64,000 nt of DNA, taken from Sweltsa coloradensis. Its lineage: Eukaryota; Arthropoda; Insecta; Plecoptera; Chloroperlidae. The translations under genes and the position numbers were made by a program. The stretch lies in contig JAMZAV010001470.1 in the NCBI GenBank assembly GCA_024449915.1, forward strand, positions 186,001-250,000, given 5' to 3'. Every line of letters starts with the position of its first letter. Position 1 is the stretch's first letter. Positions 1 to 11,528 of this stretch are shown here, piece after piece. The notes under the pieces are model-generated. The model did no database searches. It was not told the DNA's origin and saw only the letters and a program-made list of their open reading frames with translations.

Positions 1-1860
1 CAATAATACTCATTTTGCAGACGACATAGTCCTGTACACATCGCAGATAACTTTCAAATAGCACAAATTCAACTACAACAAAGTTTGAATATTCTAATAA
101 ACGAACTGGACAGACCCAGAGCTATCAGCAAACCCGGGGAAAAAGTGCATTAATGATTTTCACAAGAAGAAGATATAATATCGGAGAAATTTTCAATCAA
201 ATTAAAAGACAGAAAGATTCCTTTCAAATCCAACCACAATTTCCTCGGCTTACACCTCGATAATAAACTTTACATGGAGTTGCCACACCAAGAACCTGTA
301 AACCAAGTGTTTTAAGAGAAGTAAACCTCCTTAAATGCATACAGGGAGTAAGCTGGGTGCTGACCCACAAAATTATTTCTAACCTTTCTAAGAAGCAGAC
401 TTTTGAGCAAAATAGCGTACGGCCTCTTGGTGTATGGGAACGCCACCCCCATCCACCTAGGTCCTATAGAGAGAGCTTTCAGACAAGGAATCCGTATATG
501 CATAGGGGCTCTCAACTCATCCCCAAACCATTCAATCATGACAGAGGCAGCAATGTTACCAATTCGGGCCCATGTGCCTACAAATCAGCTATCTACTTCA
601 TGGCAAGACAATACATATAGAAAACAATTCAACTTATCACATCACTCCGGAAATTACAGAACCTAATTAATATAAAAGAGGAAGAAGGACGCCCGGGAGG
701 AATTTACCCATGCTAGTGACTGCGACTAATTAAACCTTAGAGACGTTAGTCATCTAATAAGCAGCTTCCCCTGGCCTCTCCAATACGCCATACACATATC
801 ACTCTCTAGAAAAATACCTATTCCCTTTTATATCGGCCGAAAACAGTATCGATAGTACCAACTCGATCACAACCAAAGCTTCCTTTAACCAGTTCATCAA
901 AGAAAAGCACCCAGGAAGCATACTTATTTTTTACCGACGATCCAAAATAAACAACAAAGGAGTAATAGGAATTGGCGCTGCCTTCTACGATTACAATAAC
1001 AAAACAGGCTTCAATACAAACTAACAAGTGAACTACCCAAATTTCAACTGCAGAAACAATAGCCATAATTAAAACCCTACAATATATTTCTATTCATCGA
1101 TTTCAAGATTCAACCATTCTCTCAGACTCAAAAGGGATATCCAAACCTTATCAAAAAGCCACTTTGATGGGGAAAAATGGATATTTTCTCCTTTATAGCG
1201 GCCATGTCTTCTCCTCATCTTACCAAAACAGGCCTACATATAAACATCGAATGGATCCGGCCCACATGGGTATATCAGGAAACGAAACAGTAGACGCCCT
1301 GGCCCAAAACAAGCTGCACATCAAACAGACTCCCGATAAAAACTCCATTAGACCCGCAAGTAATTAAAAAAATAAGCGTCAAGAAGATATTTAATATGGT
1401 GGATGAATCATACGCAGAAACAAATAAGAAAGAAAGGAAGGCATTATGCCCAAATACAAAGTCAAATAAGGGCCCAAACCCTGGTTTCAAGACTTTAAAA
1501 CCTTACCCGAAAGAAATTATAACCCTAAACAGACTCAGAATAGGCCATTGCCACTTAAACGCATATCAAAATAAATTCAACCAAATAAACCCGCCTGAAT
1601 GCCCCCACTGCGACGATCCCGAGACCATAATGCATCTCCTACTAGTATGTCCTCATTACGACAGATGGCGCGAAATCGCTCTATTCAGCCCTACCAAACA
1701 ACATCCAACATCCTCTTACGAAACTGATATCCTCTCCAATTTAACTCTCAACTCCGTCAAAGAAATTTTTAAAATTCGTCGCCAAAACGGGAAGAAAAAT
1801 ATAAAGTCCGAGCAGCAGTAAAATTCAACCGCGGAAGGGTTCTCACCCACCGCTAGAAGA
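1..1860 (+). mobile_element. Degenerate non-LTR retrotransposon (Jockey/I group), 3' half
   Basis: Remnant of a LINE-type element, cut by the window edge. The reverse transcriptase active site FADD is encoded at 14-25, followed by a frameshifted RT C-terminal part (about 400-660, GLLVYGNATP and an RAFRQGIRICIGAL-like run). A decayed RNase H follows, with SDSKG near 1120-1135 and the stretch MGISGNETVDALAQNK at about 1267-1314. The open segment 1396-1821 ends in a zinc knuckle of the form C-x2-C-x7-H-x4-C within CPHCDDPETIMHLLLVCP. RT, RNase H and terminal CCHC-like knuckle in this order are typical of the Jockey/I/Outcast assemblage. Several stops and frameshifts make it inactive. No clear 3' tail was found; similarity fades after about 1860. 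Confidence 0.8.
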
Positions 1861-2039
1861 AACAGAAACAGAAACAACAATTGATTCCAAGCAGCACTGT
1901 AGATATTCATGGCCACAAAGATCGTTAAGGCAAGCTAGGCTAAGCCTACATCATTCATAGGCCTTGGATAATCTACATCGTTTGATCATGAAGTCATAAA
2001 TAGTACAGGCTATTTTTTAACTTTTTTCAACTATCCACG

Positions 2040-3417
2040 TGAACTTGATAAAGGGGACGTTCCCATAGGCATTTTTTACGATCTTAGTAAAACCTTCGAC
2101 ACCCCTCGATCACTCTATCCTACTATGCAAATTAGAATCAATGGGAATCAGGGGCCAGGGCCCCCTCCTGGATCTCCTCTTACCTATCTGGGCCGGTCCC
2201 CAAATAGTCGAAATCCGCAAACTCAACCACCCTTTTCATTCTCAACCGTGATCCTGAAAAGTGGTGTCCCACAAGGAACCATTCTTGGACCACCCTTCTT
2301 CCTCCTTTAAAGTCAACGATATGCCAGAATGTTTTCACCGCTGGTACAAATAACACAATACGTCCCATGATTTCAGCCATATACTCCCCAGCACAAAAAA
2401 GGAAAAAACTTTAGCACCACTCTCACAAATGTCCAACGAACAAGCTTCCAAAAATGTCACAATACTGCAACAAAAAACCCCCTTTCTATTCAACCGTCAA
2501 AAACGGTGTATTTAAATTTCCACTCACAAGTAATTGGATCCACCGAAAGCCTCCTCATTCGCATCTCATCTAAGAGATTGCCTGCTCTGACGCCATCAAG
2601 TTCCTGGGTCTACATATGACTGACACCCTTGATTGGACAGACCACATAGACGCTGTTTGCTCAAAGATAAAGAGTGGTTGTTTCCTCCTCAGAAGAATAA
2701 AAGCCCTAGTCAACCACAACGTCCTTATTCTCATATACCATGCTCACATCCACTCACACATATCGTACGGACTTATTTTCTGGGGAAACTCGCCACAAGC
2801 TATAAGAGTTTTTAGATTACAAAAACGGGCCATTCGAATTATAGTAGGAGCCTCTTGGCGTACCTCGTGTAGAAAATATCTTTCCTACCCAAAAATCTTG
2901 ACCTTAGCAAGTACTTTAATACAACTTGCAGCAGTCTTTATCAAATCAAACCCTCACCTCTTCAAATTAACTCAACAATCATCTACCACCAGAAATTAAA
3001 AACATACAATCACTAGACTCTTTCAAATACACATTGAAATCATTTCTAATAGAGCATTGCTTCTACACAATCAATGAATACCTTCATCCAGCTGACTTTT
3101 AACTTAATTTAGTGCGCCCGGACATACAAATACCCCATCCATAGCTTTACACTCAACTTTCCTTCACATTCCTGACACTTGTACGTATGAACATGAATAT
3201 AATTGAAAATAATGCAATTCAAGACAAAAATAAGTACCTATTATGTATAGAAATAGAAGGGAAGATATTATGAAATGTATATTTTTATGTATAATTTTAT
3301 AAGTTAACAATGTATGTATTATTCTTAACCATAGGCTAGGCTATTCACTTTCTCCATTAAGAGTTATACTTGTGCAATGTACCAGTCAAGGTGAATAAAA
3401 TTATTATTATTATTACT
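2040..3417 (+). mobile_element. Degenerate non-LTR retrotransposon (BS/Jockey-like) with ATT tail
   Basis: A second, separate LINE remnant on the plus strand. The RT palm motif is seen as IGIFYDLSKTFDT near 2066-2103, and the SGVPQGTILGP motif near 2261-2293. The open segment 2616-2999 carries the BS-type C-terminal region (YHAHIHSHISYGLIFWGNS, then LQKRAIRIIVGA and a SCR motif). The 3' end is a short ATT repeat at about 3400-3417 following ...GGTGAATAAAATT, a common tail for this clade. Frameshifts and stops break the coding region, and the 5' part is missing. Confidence 0.8.
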
Positions 3418-3429
3418 GTTAAACCTCAA

Positions 3430-3521
3430 TGTACATGTGCCTAATAATAGAGGACTCACTGGAACATGGAGAGAGGCCACGGTAATTCCTGTACACAAGG
3501 GAAGTGAGAAGGGGAAAGTAG
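3430..3521 (+). mobile_element. CR1/L2-like LINE, upstream fragment of a split element
   Basis: The translation reads GTWREATVIPVHKGSEKGKVG, a well-known stretch just before the NYRPISL motif of CR1/L2-type reverse transcriptases. The text stops at 3521 and resumes at 6968 with ...N-x-RPISLSTSVGSKIMERL, where the Tyr codon has become TAA. The interval between is a complete Merlin-type transposon flanked by the 8-bp duplication GAAAGTAG (3514-3521 and 6968-6975). The two LINE parts are therefore one element split by insertion. Confidence 0.82.
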
Positions 3522-4635
3522 GGTAAAAAATATTGTATAGGGTACCCCGCTTTGCGCGCAAATTTTTCAACGAATGCTGCCAACCACGTAACAACAAGTA
3601 TCCCCAACCTTGTTTTCATACACCAACACATTTTTAACGTTGTTTTTATAACTTTTTACTGCACTTTCAACACTTTTAACGTCGCTACTGTTAACAGAAA
3701 GTAGGACCGGAACAAGGCGAACTTATTGGGTGCGTATCTTGATGGACATTTGCACTGCACCCACAACCCTTTTAACACTCTCTATTGTTAATATAAAGTA
3801 GGCCTAGTTTCAAAGCAAATTTATTATTTTTACGGTCTAAATCTTGTACAACTTTCCAATGTCTATGAAGAAGTCGTGAATACGCGTAGAGTGTTCCATA
3901 TACCACGTTTCCACATGAATTCAGCCAAATACGATTCGTAATGACTTTTCTTACGTCCAAAACGGGGAACATTCCCCGTAACCTCCCTCCACACACGTTC
4001 AATATGTTTGTGTATGCGCCCCACTGTCAGGATCAACAAAATTATCTTTGTGACAAACCAGTGTTCTCCCCAGAAAAAAATGTTCACTGGGTATTCTCAA
4101 ACATTGCGGGTACGGCCAAAATTAGTGGGGGTCCGGAGGCTTGCCCCCGGAAAAAAATTTGAGATCCTAGATTCAATTGGGAGTTTTAGAGGTTTTTGAA
4201 GCCCTTTTAAAGTAGCTTACTTTAGTTGGTTTAGTGGTATGAACATTTCAAATTTGATTGAAATCATAGTCTAAAGGCCGGTTTTTCAATCAGTCGTTAA
4301 AGATTTCGTCAGCTAACAGACTGTTAAGCTTTACGAACAGTTTTAATCAATGGTTGTGCAGTTTTGCGTTTTACAATGCCATTTTAAGTCTCCGTTAACT
4401 AACGAAGTCTTCCAAAGCAGTGCACCACACACTCGGCCGTGGCGAGCCCGTTACAAGAAGTAAATGTCCGCAAAATAACAATTCTTACACAAATGCGCGG
4501 TCCAAGACGATTTTAATAATTATTTTATTGTAGCACGCATCCATATTGACGATCAAAACATATTATACAATGTGTTTTTCTACCTCAGCTCATTACGTAT
4601 AAGTAGGCGGGTAGCGGAGCAAAATCTACACGGCC

Positions 4636-4700
4636 GGCATGGCGCCGTGGTAAGCCTCTGGCCTTCCGCACGAAGGGTTGGGGTTCGATCCCAGCTAGTG
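4636..4700 (+). repeat. tRNA-derived SINE head
   Basis: A tRNA-like internal pol III promoter: an A-box-like TGGCGCCGTGGT at about 4640 and a B-box GGTTCGATCCC at about 4681, with roughly normal tRNA spacing. It does not fold into a full tRNA with a matching acceptor stem by eye, so it is more likely a SINE head than a functional tRNA gene. It sits inside the Harbinger element. Confidence 0.55.
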
Positions 4701-5103
4701 AAACTTTTTAAATTATAACACCCACATATTATTTTTTTAAAGGATGCTAAATGGGAAATAAAAATGAGGTGATTTTGTTTCATCTTGGAAATTTGTTAAT
4801 GTTTCACGCTCATACGTTTTGAACATTGCGGCGGTAACTTGGGCACACGATTCGCATTTTGAATGTTCAATTTAAATGATTATTGTTGCAGAGTGAGTTT
4901 CCAGTTCAAATGAAGTTTTTTTTATACAAAATACCGGTACATTAACTTTATTCTAGTCTTCAGTTGAAAACATAAATCAATTCAATTTGAACCATGTAAA
5001 TGCACCTCAAATGTTTTTAATTTTTCCATCAGTTTCCATAAGCCCTTGAACGAAGCATGAATCAACAAATTTAAATTTTTATCGTGGGAAACCTGTTATA
5101 GGG

Positions 5104-5335
5104 TGCAATTAGCCCCTCTTCAGGTGAACTAGGTATGTACGGATAAGAAATTGTGAAGGATGTCCGAGGGCTGTTTTAGAGGACTCAATCCCTTGCATTC
5201 GCCTTGACTGAGGAAAACCTTGGAAAAACCTTCAGTCAGGATTGCCGGTCTTGACGGGATTTGAACCCGGTACCTCCCGAATCAGAGTCGAGCGCTTAGC
5301 GCCCGAGCCAACATTGTCGGTATGAGTCATAGCAT
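5104..5335 (-). repeat. tRNA-derived SINE (family shared with 60310-60490)
   Basis: Read on the minus strand it begins with a tRNA-like head: A-box-like TGGCTCGGGCG and B-box GGTTCAAATCC around 5260-5310. A non-tRNA body follows (TCCTGACTGAAG, CTCGGACAT, TCACCTGAAGAG). The same head and body occur at 60310-60490 in the same orientation, which shows that it is an interspersed family and not a tRNA gene. Confidence 0.7.
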
Positions 5336-6967
5336 ATTGACGTACTTGCAGAAAGCATCCTATAATAATATGCTCTCTAGTGGCATAGTGTCTAGGTCGC
5401 AATAAAAAGCCATTAAAACATAAAATACTTTGTAATAAATCACTTGTGACATGTGTCATGTGTCACATAATGAATAAAAGTCCATTTACAATATTATCAC
5501 TTAAAAACTGAATTCATTAAATTAAATAAACATATAAATATAAATAAATATTGTGTGCATATTTGCATGGGAGTATTTACGTAATACTTTTGGAAATGTC
5601 AATTTATAACAAAGTCTTTAATCAGTCTGTTACAGCCTTAACGGATTCATTTTCGGCCCGTAACTTTAACGATCCGTTAAGATGTTTTAATCAATTGATT
5701 AGCGTTAATCAGCCATTGAAAACACCGACTTCTGCTAATCAGCTGATTAAGCTTTACGAACTCTTTAACGACCGATTGAAAAACCGGCCCTAAGCCTATT
5801 TTCTCCTTTGTAATGTAGGCCTAGGCTATGTGAATTACTGTAGTCCTATTGCTACAATGAGTACAATGGGCCCTTATAAAGGTGATGATGTTATTCTTTC
5901 TAAGTGTTTATTATCTAAGATTTGTCGGTTCAATTACTACAACTTATTGTTGTATTTGATGACTTCATTTAAAAAAAACTAGCCTATATGAAAAAAAAGA
6001 TAAAAAATTAATTTAATTTTTTTTTTTTGCCGGGCGGAGGGAATTATTGCCGGGCGGTCTGGGCCTGGGGAGAACACTGGACAAACTGTGTAGTGTTCGA
6101 AACCCTCTTCATGTAATGTGTTGTAAGACTTGAAGCAGTCAGACATTACAGTTGTGCCAGGTAGGATCCATTCATGTATAATACGAGTTAAAGTCTGCTT
6201 ATCTCTCTTTTCGACTGGCACAACAAAAATCTTGGAAGAACCTCGTTCATAGCCACCAAAAATCCATTGGTCCTCTATTATACGTCCCTGTTATATTTCT
6301 GTTTGCCAATTTTCGCCTCGTCCACCTCGACAATTTTCCCTTCGCCACCAACCCTTTGTGTGTTAGAATGACTCCAATCTAGGCATACTTCTCAACAAAA
6401 ACTCGACCAATCTACAACCGAATTGTCACTCATTCCGAGTTCCTTGAGGAGAAATGTATGTCACGGATGGTTAATTAATAGCCAATAGGCCGTGAATAAA
6501 GCGATTTTATTCATCGGCATTTTGGAACCACCAAACCACGTATCCTTTGTAATAGACCGCTAAAAATTACACTTCACTCCTCCTGATTTCCCGAAACACA
6601 GCCAGTTTTTTGTTTCTTTTACACATCTTTCCACGTCGTTCACACATGTATTCCCTAGCAATAACGGCGTGTGATTGACAAAAGAGCAATAATTTCTCCT
6701 CATTGGTCACAATTTGATTAAATTTCGCGATGGTGAACTCACAACCAGAGCAATCCATGTCTTGCTCGATGACAGCTAATGTAGTTACTATCGCATTGTA
6801 AGTTGACTCGCAACCGGAGCAATCCATGTTTTGCTCGATGCCAGCCGGCGCGTGACGCATTCAAACCTGTTTCTAATGTAGTTACTACCACATTGTGTAA
6901 GTTAGCTGCAGTGGAGATGCGCGCTCACGTCGGTTTGGAGCGGGGTACCCTATACGATAGGATTACC

Positions 6968-8762
6968 GAAAGTAGGTAATTAAAGACCAATATCACTTAG
7001 TACCTCAGTAGGGTCGAAGATTATGGAAAGGTTAGTTGGGGACTATATTAAGGAAATAATCAAGGAAAAAGGATGGATGAAGGAAAGTCAACATGGGTGC
7101 AGGAGAGGGTACTCATGCGGGACGCAGCTGCTAGGGCTGGGTTGGGACATAGGGAAATCGTTGGACAAGGGAGAGACTGTGGATGCAGTTTTCATCAATT
7201 TTGAGAAGGCATTTGATAAGGTTCCACATGATAAGTTGCTAGGGAAGCTGGAAGGAGTTATGGAGGACCAGTGGGTAAATAGATGGGTTAAAGGATTCTT
7301 AAAAGACAGGAGCCAGAGGGTTAGGGTTGGGGATGAGCTATCGGAGGAAGTGGAAGTGACCTCAGGTGTGCCGCAGGGGAGCGTATTGGGACCATTGTTG
7401 TTTGCGATCTTTATTAATGACATTTCGGACAGGATGGGTGTGAAGTTAGATTGTTCGCTGATGATTGCGTTATCTACAGGATTATTAGGAACCAAGGGGA
7501 TTCTAATGAATTGTCATATGACCTGATAACTCTTGGCAAATGGGTGAATGGAAACAAAATAAGTCTGAATGTTGGCAAATGCAAATGGGTGAGATTTACA
7601 AGGAGGAGGGTGGAAGTGGGGATGTGTGCAGGCTACTCATTAACGGGGAAACTTCTGGAGAGGGTTGAGAGAATAAAATACTTCGTATGGTTGCAGAGCA
7701 AGCTTAGCTGGGTGGATCATGTAAAGGAAGAGGAAAGGATTTAGGTGCCTGAATTTCGTTATGCGTACATTAAAAGGGGCAAGTAGGGTTCTAAAGGGTC
7801 ATGCATATAAAACCCTGGTGAGGCCGGTTATTGAATACGCAGTCGAGCGATATGGGATCCCTACAGGAAAGGTGAAGTTTCTGAAATTGAGGCAGTAGCC
7901 CTACAGAAATGAGCTGCAAGAAGGGTAGGGGCCTACTCAACAAAAGGAAATGGTGGAGGGATGAAATGATTAATGGGCAGTTAATAAGGACCTATGATAG
8001 TGCTACGGGTATGGTAAGGGAACTTGGATGGGAGTCGCTAGAGGATAGGAGAAGAATGGACAGGCTAGGTAAGATGTACAGGGTGTCCAGAGCTCATGAG
8101 GGATGGGGGGAGATGAATGGGCATCTAAGAAAGGCTAACTATTTATTTAGCCAGAGGAGACCATTCATGGAAGTATGAGAGAGATACATGGGCCACGGAT
8201 GTGGGTAAGAACTCATTCCTGGCTAGAACGGTGGTGGAGTGGAATGGTCTTTCTGAGGGGATAGTGGGGGATAAGAAGTTGACTGGTTTCAAAAAATCGC
8301 TGAAGCTGCTGCCGAAGGTGTATCCAGACTAGGGGGAGAAAGGGATTGTGGGATTGAGAATTGAGATGAGAGAATGAAAGAGCGAGGAGCCGTCCTCGGA
8401 GGGAATAATAGGGAATATGTGGAGGCAAGAAGAGGCCTTGCTCGGAGGGGATTAACAGGGAATATATGGAAGAGTGGAAGATGAGGAAATGAGAGATGAA
8501 GGGGGAACCTGCCACCGACTACTAGTCAACAGCAGTGGAGAAGATACAATTGGATACTCAAAGGTAGTAAGTACTGTTGTACTGGAGGCGCAGGTGTGTG
8601 GTCGGCAGTGTACAAGTTAGCACTTCAAATCGGCAGACATTTTGAATGTTTGCCATAGATAGTCCTAGGGCCTACCACAGTTCATGGTAGCAAAGATTAA
8701 CCTGCTAGTAGCGGTTATAACAATCAAAATGGCGAATAGGCTCAAACAAACAAACAAACACA
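6968..8762 (+). mobile_element. CR1/L2-like LINE, downstream part with reverse transcriptase
   Basis: Continuation of the LINE at 3430. The open segment 7023-7526 encodes RT fingers and palm: FINFEKAFDKVPHDKLLGKL (about residues 59-78) and SGVPQGSVLGPLLFAIFIND (about 114-133). A frameshift near 7450 moves the catalytic LFADDCVIY into another frame (7450-7744). The C-terminal part reads LGWESLEDRRRMDRLGKMY (about 8020-8080). A 3' untranslated stretch ends in CAAACAAACAAACA at about 8748-8762, likely the tail. Several stops and frameshifts make it non-functional. Confidence 0.82.
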
Positions 8763-9875
8763 ACCGTGGACGTGCTGTTCCATTTGAGCTAGACCTTCTC
8801 GTCCTGGAGTCAAAGTCAGAGTCCACTAACGATGACTGTGCCACCTAGACTTGCTAGATCAGTCTCAGATGAGTTGTGGACTGAGGTGGCAGTGACTTTT
8901 AGATCTGAACATTGATATTAAACCCCTATAGTAGGCTAGATTAGCAGTCTCCTATACCTCCGCACAGGCGCGAGCGTAGCAAATTGAAGACTCAACCGGC
9001 CCATTTCAAGATGGCGATTTGGTGTTTTAATTTATGCTTTTTTAATGCAATAAAGTATTTTACTGGATTGTTTGATATGGTTTTAGCTTGTGCAGCATGG
9101 TATTAAACAAAAGAAACAATACGAAGTGATTGCATAAGGGAATTTAGTAATCATTTGGTGTTAAAGGCTAGTATGCTTACCTGTCAACCTGGCGGCAATC
9201 TTGAGAACTATTTGGCCACAAATCGCTCCCATTTGATTAACATGTAAACTGTCATTTTAAGATGGCTTCTAATTGTACCGGAAGTGGACCACCGACTGCT
9301 GGTCTAGCCAATTATATAGGATGTCTATGGATCTAAATTGAAAACAATGTCAATTTTTTTGCATTATTATGACGTGATAATACAATAGCTGGATAAGTTT
9401 TGTCTGACGTTGTTATTATTTGTATACTGATAATATGAGGGCCCCTAGGCTAGGCTTAGGGGCTAGGTACCAGATGTTAGTAATGTCGGTTATAATGGTT
9501 GATATTTAATATGAAAATTACCACCATTACTTGCAGTTGTTTTGGCTGCAATTTAAATAGGCTAGGCCTAGCCCTTGCAAAATATGATTAGCTTCACATT
9601 CTTCGGCATTCGGCAATTGTTTGTTGTATACATTTTAGACGTCCGAGGCTTTTAGTTGACTCTGACTTTCGCCGTACGCGCTAGTGTAGCGACAAGAAGC
9701 TCTATCTATACAGGTCGCTACGTAGGTTACCTACACGGAGAGCGGTAGAGATAGCGTTTTCCTGTCGGGGCGGTCTGGGCGCACCGCAGTCCACAATCCG
9801 TATGTTGTAAAGCACTGACTTTTAGACGGCGGAGGCTTTTAGTTTACTCTGACTTTTGCCATGCGTGCTAGCGTT
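8763..9875. other. Non-coding stretch, no gene recognised
   Basis: No credible coding region. A roughly 45-bp segment containing GAGGCTTTTAGTT and CTCTGACTTT is duplicated at about 9640-9685 and 9825-9870. A segment AAGCTCTATCTATAC plus GGTCGCTACGTA at 9698-9725 recurs at about 32388-32413. Confidence 0.5.
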
Positions 9876-10072
9876 CTTTATCCGATTGTAATGATTTTTT
9901 CACAGAACCTTAGTTTTATGAATTACCGGTAATTCATTCGTGTGAAATTTGAGCGTAGGCTAATCGAATAATTATTTTTTATGAAAATCTAAATTTTTCG
10001 CTTTTTTTTGTTTTTAAACAATAACGCTCATCCAACAATGCGCCTGAAAAAGCGTTTGCGAAGCTTCCTAGT
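9876..10072 (+). repeat. Helitron-like repeat, subfamily A, 3' fragment
   Basis: Matches the subfamily A text (TTTATCCGATTGTAATGATT, TTTTTTCACAGAACCTTA) and ends with the family 3' signature: GCTCATCCAACAA, a small hairpin AAGC...GCTT, then CCTAGT. Compared with sister copies it holds two extra TA-anchored words, TACCGGTA at 9924-9931 and TAGGCTA at 9956-9962. Confidence 0.75.
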
Positions 10073-11528
10073 TTATTTAATTTCACTCTTGTTCAATTTC
10101 TGCGCCAACAATAGAATTCGAGTCAAGAGTAGTTTAAAAAATATCACATCACCGGCCGCCGCATCCACGTGAAGCGTTCCTACGATAGCTTCACGTGGGG
10201 CTAGAGCTAGCCCTAGTCGCTCTATGCCTCAGCATGCACGTGTAACTCCGCCCACACCGAGCGGATCGCACCGGGCATGGTACCCTACCAAGAGGGGCAA
10301 ATCGGACCTAACCCCATCCCGTGATGATTACTTTGCGTAATCAACAGCATGGCAAAAATATTACTAAATGTAGTTATTGGATTGATATTCTGCACCTATT
10401 TTAGGCCTACATGGACTCAAATGTTTAACTGATTTAAATTCAAACTATATTGATGAAAAGTTATTAATTGAACAACATAGTATTTTTACATCTTTTGAAT
10501 TCACTATATTTCTGTAGATAAATTTATTCTCATTATAATAATATAATTAAGCGAGCGTTTCCATTTGACTCTGCCGGAAAAAATAGTCACTAGTTTTTTT
10601 TTTTGTTTGTTTGTCTTGCCATAACGTTCGAACGGAGGCTCGCATCGATTTGAAATTTTGACCATCCGCAAGCTTTGTTCTCGATTGAATGCCATTAGTT
10701 TTGTGGCAAAATCGTTCAAAAAGTTAAAAAGTTACATTAAAGTTGATCGAAAGTTTTTTTTTCAATCTAAACGGCGACAAAATCTGAGCTGGCCAAATCA
10801 TTGAGAATGTCCGTCTGGTCACGAATATGTTAATTTTATTTTGATCCGAAGTAGTGTAAATGGAAATTACATTATAACAAAAGTAACGTTGCCATGGCAA
10901 CGAAAAGACGCGCAAAGTTTCTAATGCACTGCCACCTAGAAGTAATCAAAATACTTTCGAGGAAGCAGTGTATTATTTGTCACCAAAGAGTTTAAATAGT
11001 TTTACCAAGGAGTCAAGTTCCTCTAGATGGCGGTGGATTTTATCCACAAAGTAAAGGTTTACACACGGGTTTACCCAAATACCTTGGCAATAATAAATAA
11101 TATTAGAAACATGGCCCTGTGGACAGCGAACGTCGCAAATTTTAAAATTTAAAAAAATGTGCAATGTTGGTCTAGCTAAAGCACGTGCTCGCTTATCAAC
11201 GCGTCCAACTGAGCGTTTCCATTTGACTCTGCCGGAAAAAATTGTCGCTCGTTTTGTTTTTTGTTTGTTTTTTTGTTTGTATGTCTCGCCATAACGTTCG
11301 AACAGAGGGTCAGATCGAGTGGAAATTTGGACCATCCGCAAGCTTTGTTCTCGATTGAATGCCATTAGTTTTGTGGCAAAATCGTTCAAAAAGTTACAAA
11401 GTTACATAAAAGTTAATCGAAAGTTTTTTTTTCAAACTAAACGGCGACAAAATCTGAGGTGGGCAAATCATTTAGAATGTCCATCCAGTCACGAATATGT
11501 TAATTTGATTTTGATCCAATAAGTGGTG

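Larger units (their letters stand above)
4275..5790. mobile_element. PIF/Harbinger-type non-autonomous element
   Basis: Long inverted termini: the left end starts AGGCCGGTTTTTCAATCAG and the right end, complemented, starts GGGCCGGTTTTTCAATCGG. Both continue GTCGTTAAAG, giving about 34 bp with a few mismatches. The 3-bp duplication TAA flanks it (4272-4274, 5791-5793), as expected for PIF/Harbinger (TWA target). No transposase was seen inside. Two tRNA-derived SINEs lie within it. Confidence 0.78.
4059..6079. mobile_element. hAT MITE inserted in the Merlin transposase
   Basis: The ends are a perfect 15-bp inverted repeat CAGTGTTCTCCCCAG (4059-4073, complement at 6065-6079). The 7-bp direct repeat GACAAAC lies flush on both sides (4052-4058, 6080-6086); removing the element and one copy restores a continuous Merlin coding text. 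The CAGTG...CACTG termini point to hAT, although 8 bp is the usual duplication length. Without the Harbinger insertion at 4275-5790 only about 500 bp remain, with no coding potential, so it is a MITE. Confidence 0.8.
3837..6860 (-). pseudogene. Merlin transposase (ISXO2/IS1595-like DDE), broken
   Basis: On the minus strand the N-terminal part has a cysteine-bearing segment (ending near MCERRGKMCKRNKK) that is partly duplicated: two copies of a Glu-Gln-x-Met-Asp-Cys-Ser-Gly-Cys-Glu block lie at 6735-6850. Next come LKELGMSDNSVVDWSSF (about 6400-6450), GKIVEVDEAKIGKQKYNRD (about 6290-6345, holding the first catalytic Asp), DQWIFGGYERG, and VPVEKRDKQTL...SDCFKSYNTL (about 6090-6215, second catalytic region). 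After a 2-kb interruption the reading resumes at about 4050 with FVDPDSGAHTQ and then PRFGRKKSHYESYLAEFMW (about 3905-3965), ending at a stop at 3837-3839. In-frame stops after NRD and in the VDW region, plus frameshifts near 4010 and 3900, show that it is dead. It would have cut and pasted the surrounding Merlin element. Confidence 0.85.
3522..6967 (-). mobile_element. Merlin-type DNA transposon, split by a hAT MITE
   Basis: A 3,446-bp element with an 8-bp target duplication GAAAGTAG on both sides (3514-3521, 6968-6975). The ends start with GG and include a perfect 17-bp inverted segment GTATAGGGTACCCCGCT (left 3535-3551, right 6939-6955) inside a longer imperfect terminal repeat of about 30 bp. 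GG termini, an 8-9 bp duplication and an ISXO2/IS1595-like DDE transposase are the defining traits of Merlin. The coding region on the minus strand is interrupted by another transposon at 4059-6079. Confidence 0.85.

Noticed and set aside
4636..4700. Possible tRNA gene on the plus strand
   Set aside because: Same reason: a pol III promoter-like box pair without a closing acceptor stem, located inside a transposon.
1..8762. Reverse transcriptases considered as retroviral or LTR elements
   Set aside because: No long terminal repeats, protease or integrase. The motifs, terminal tails and CCHC-type end knuckle are those of non-LTR retrotransposons.
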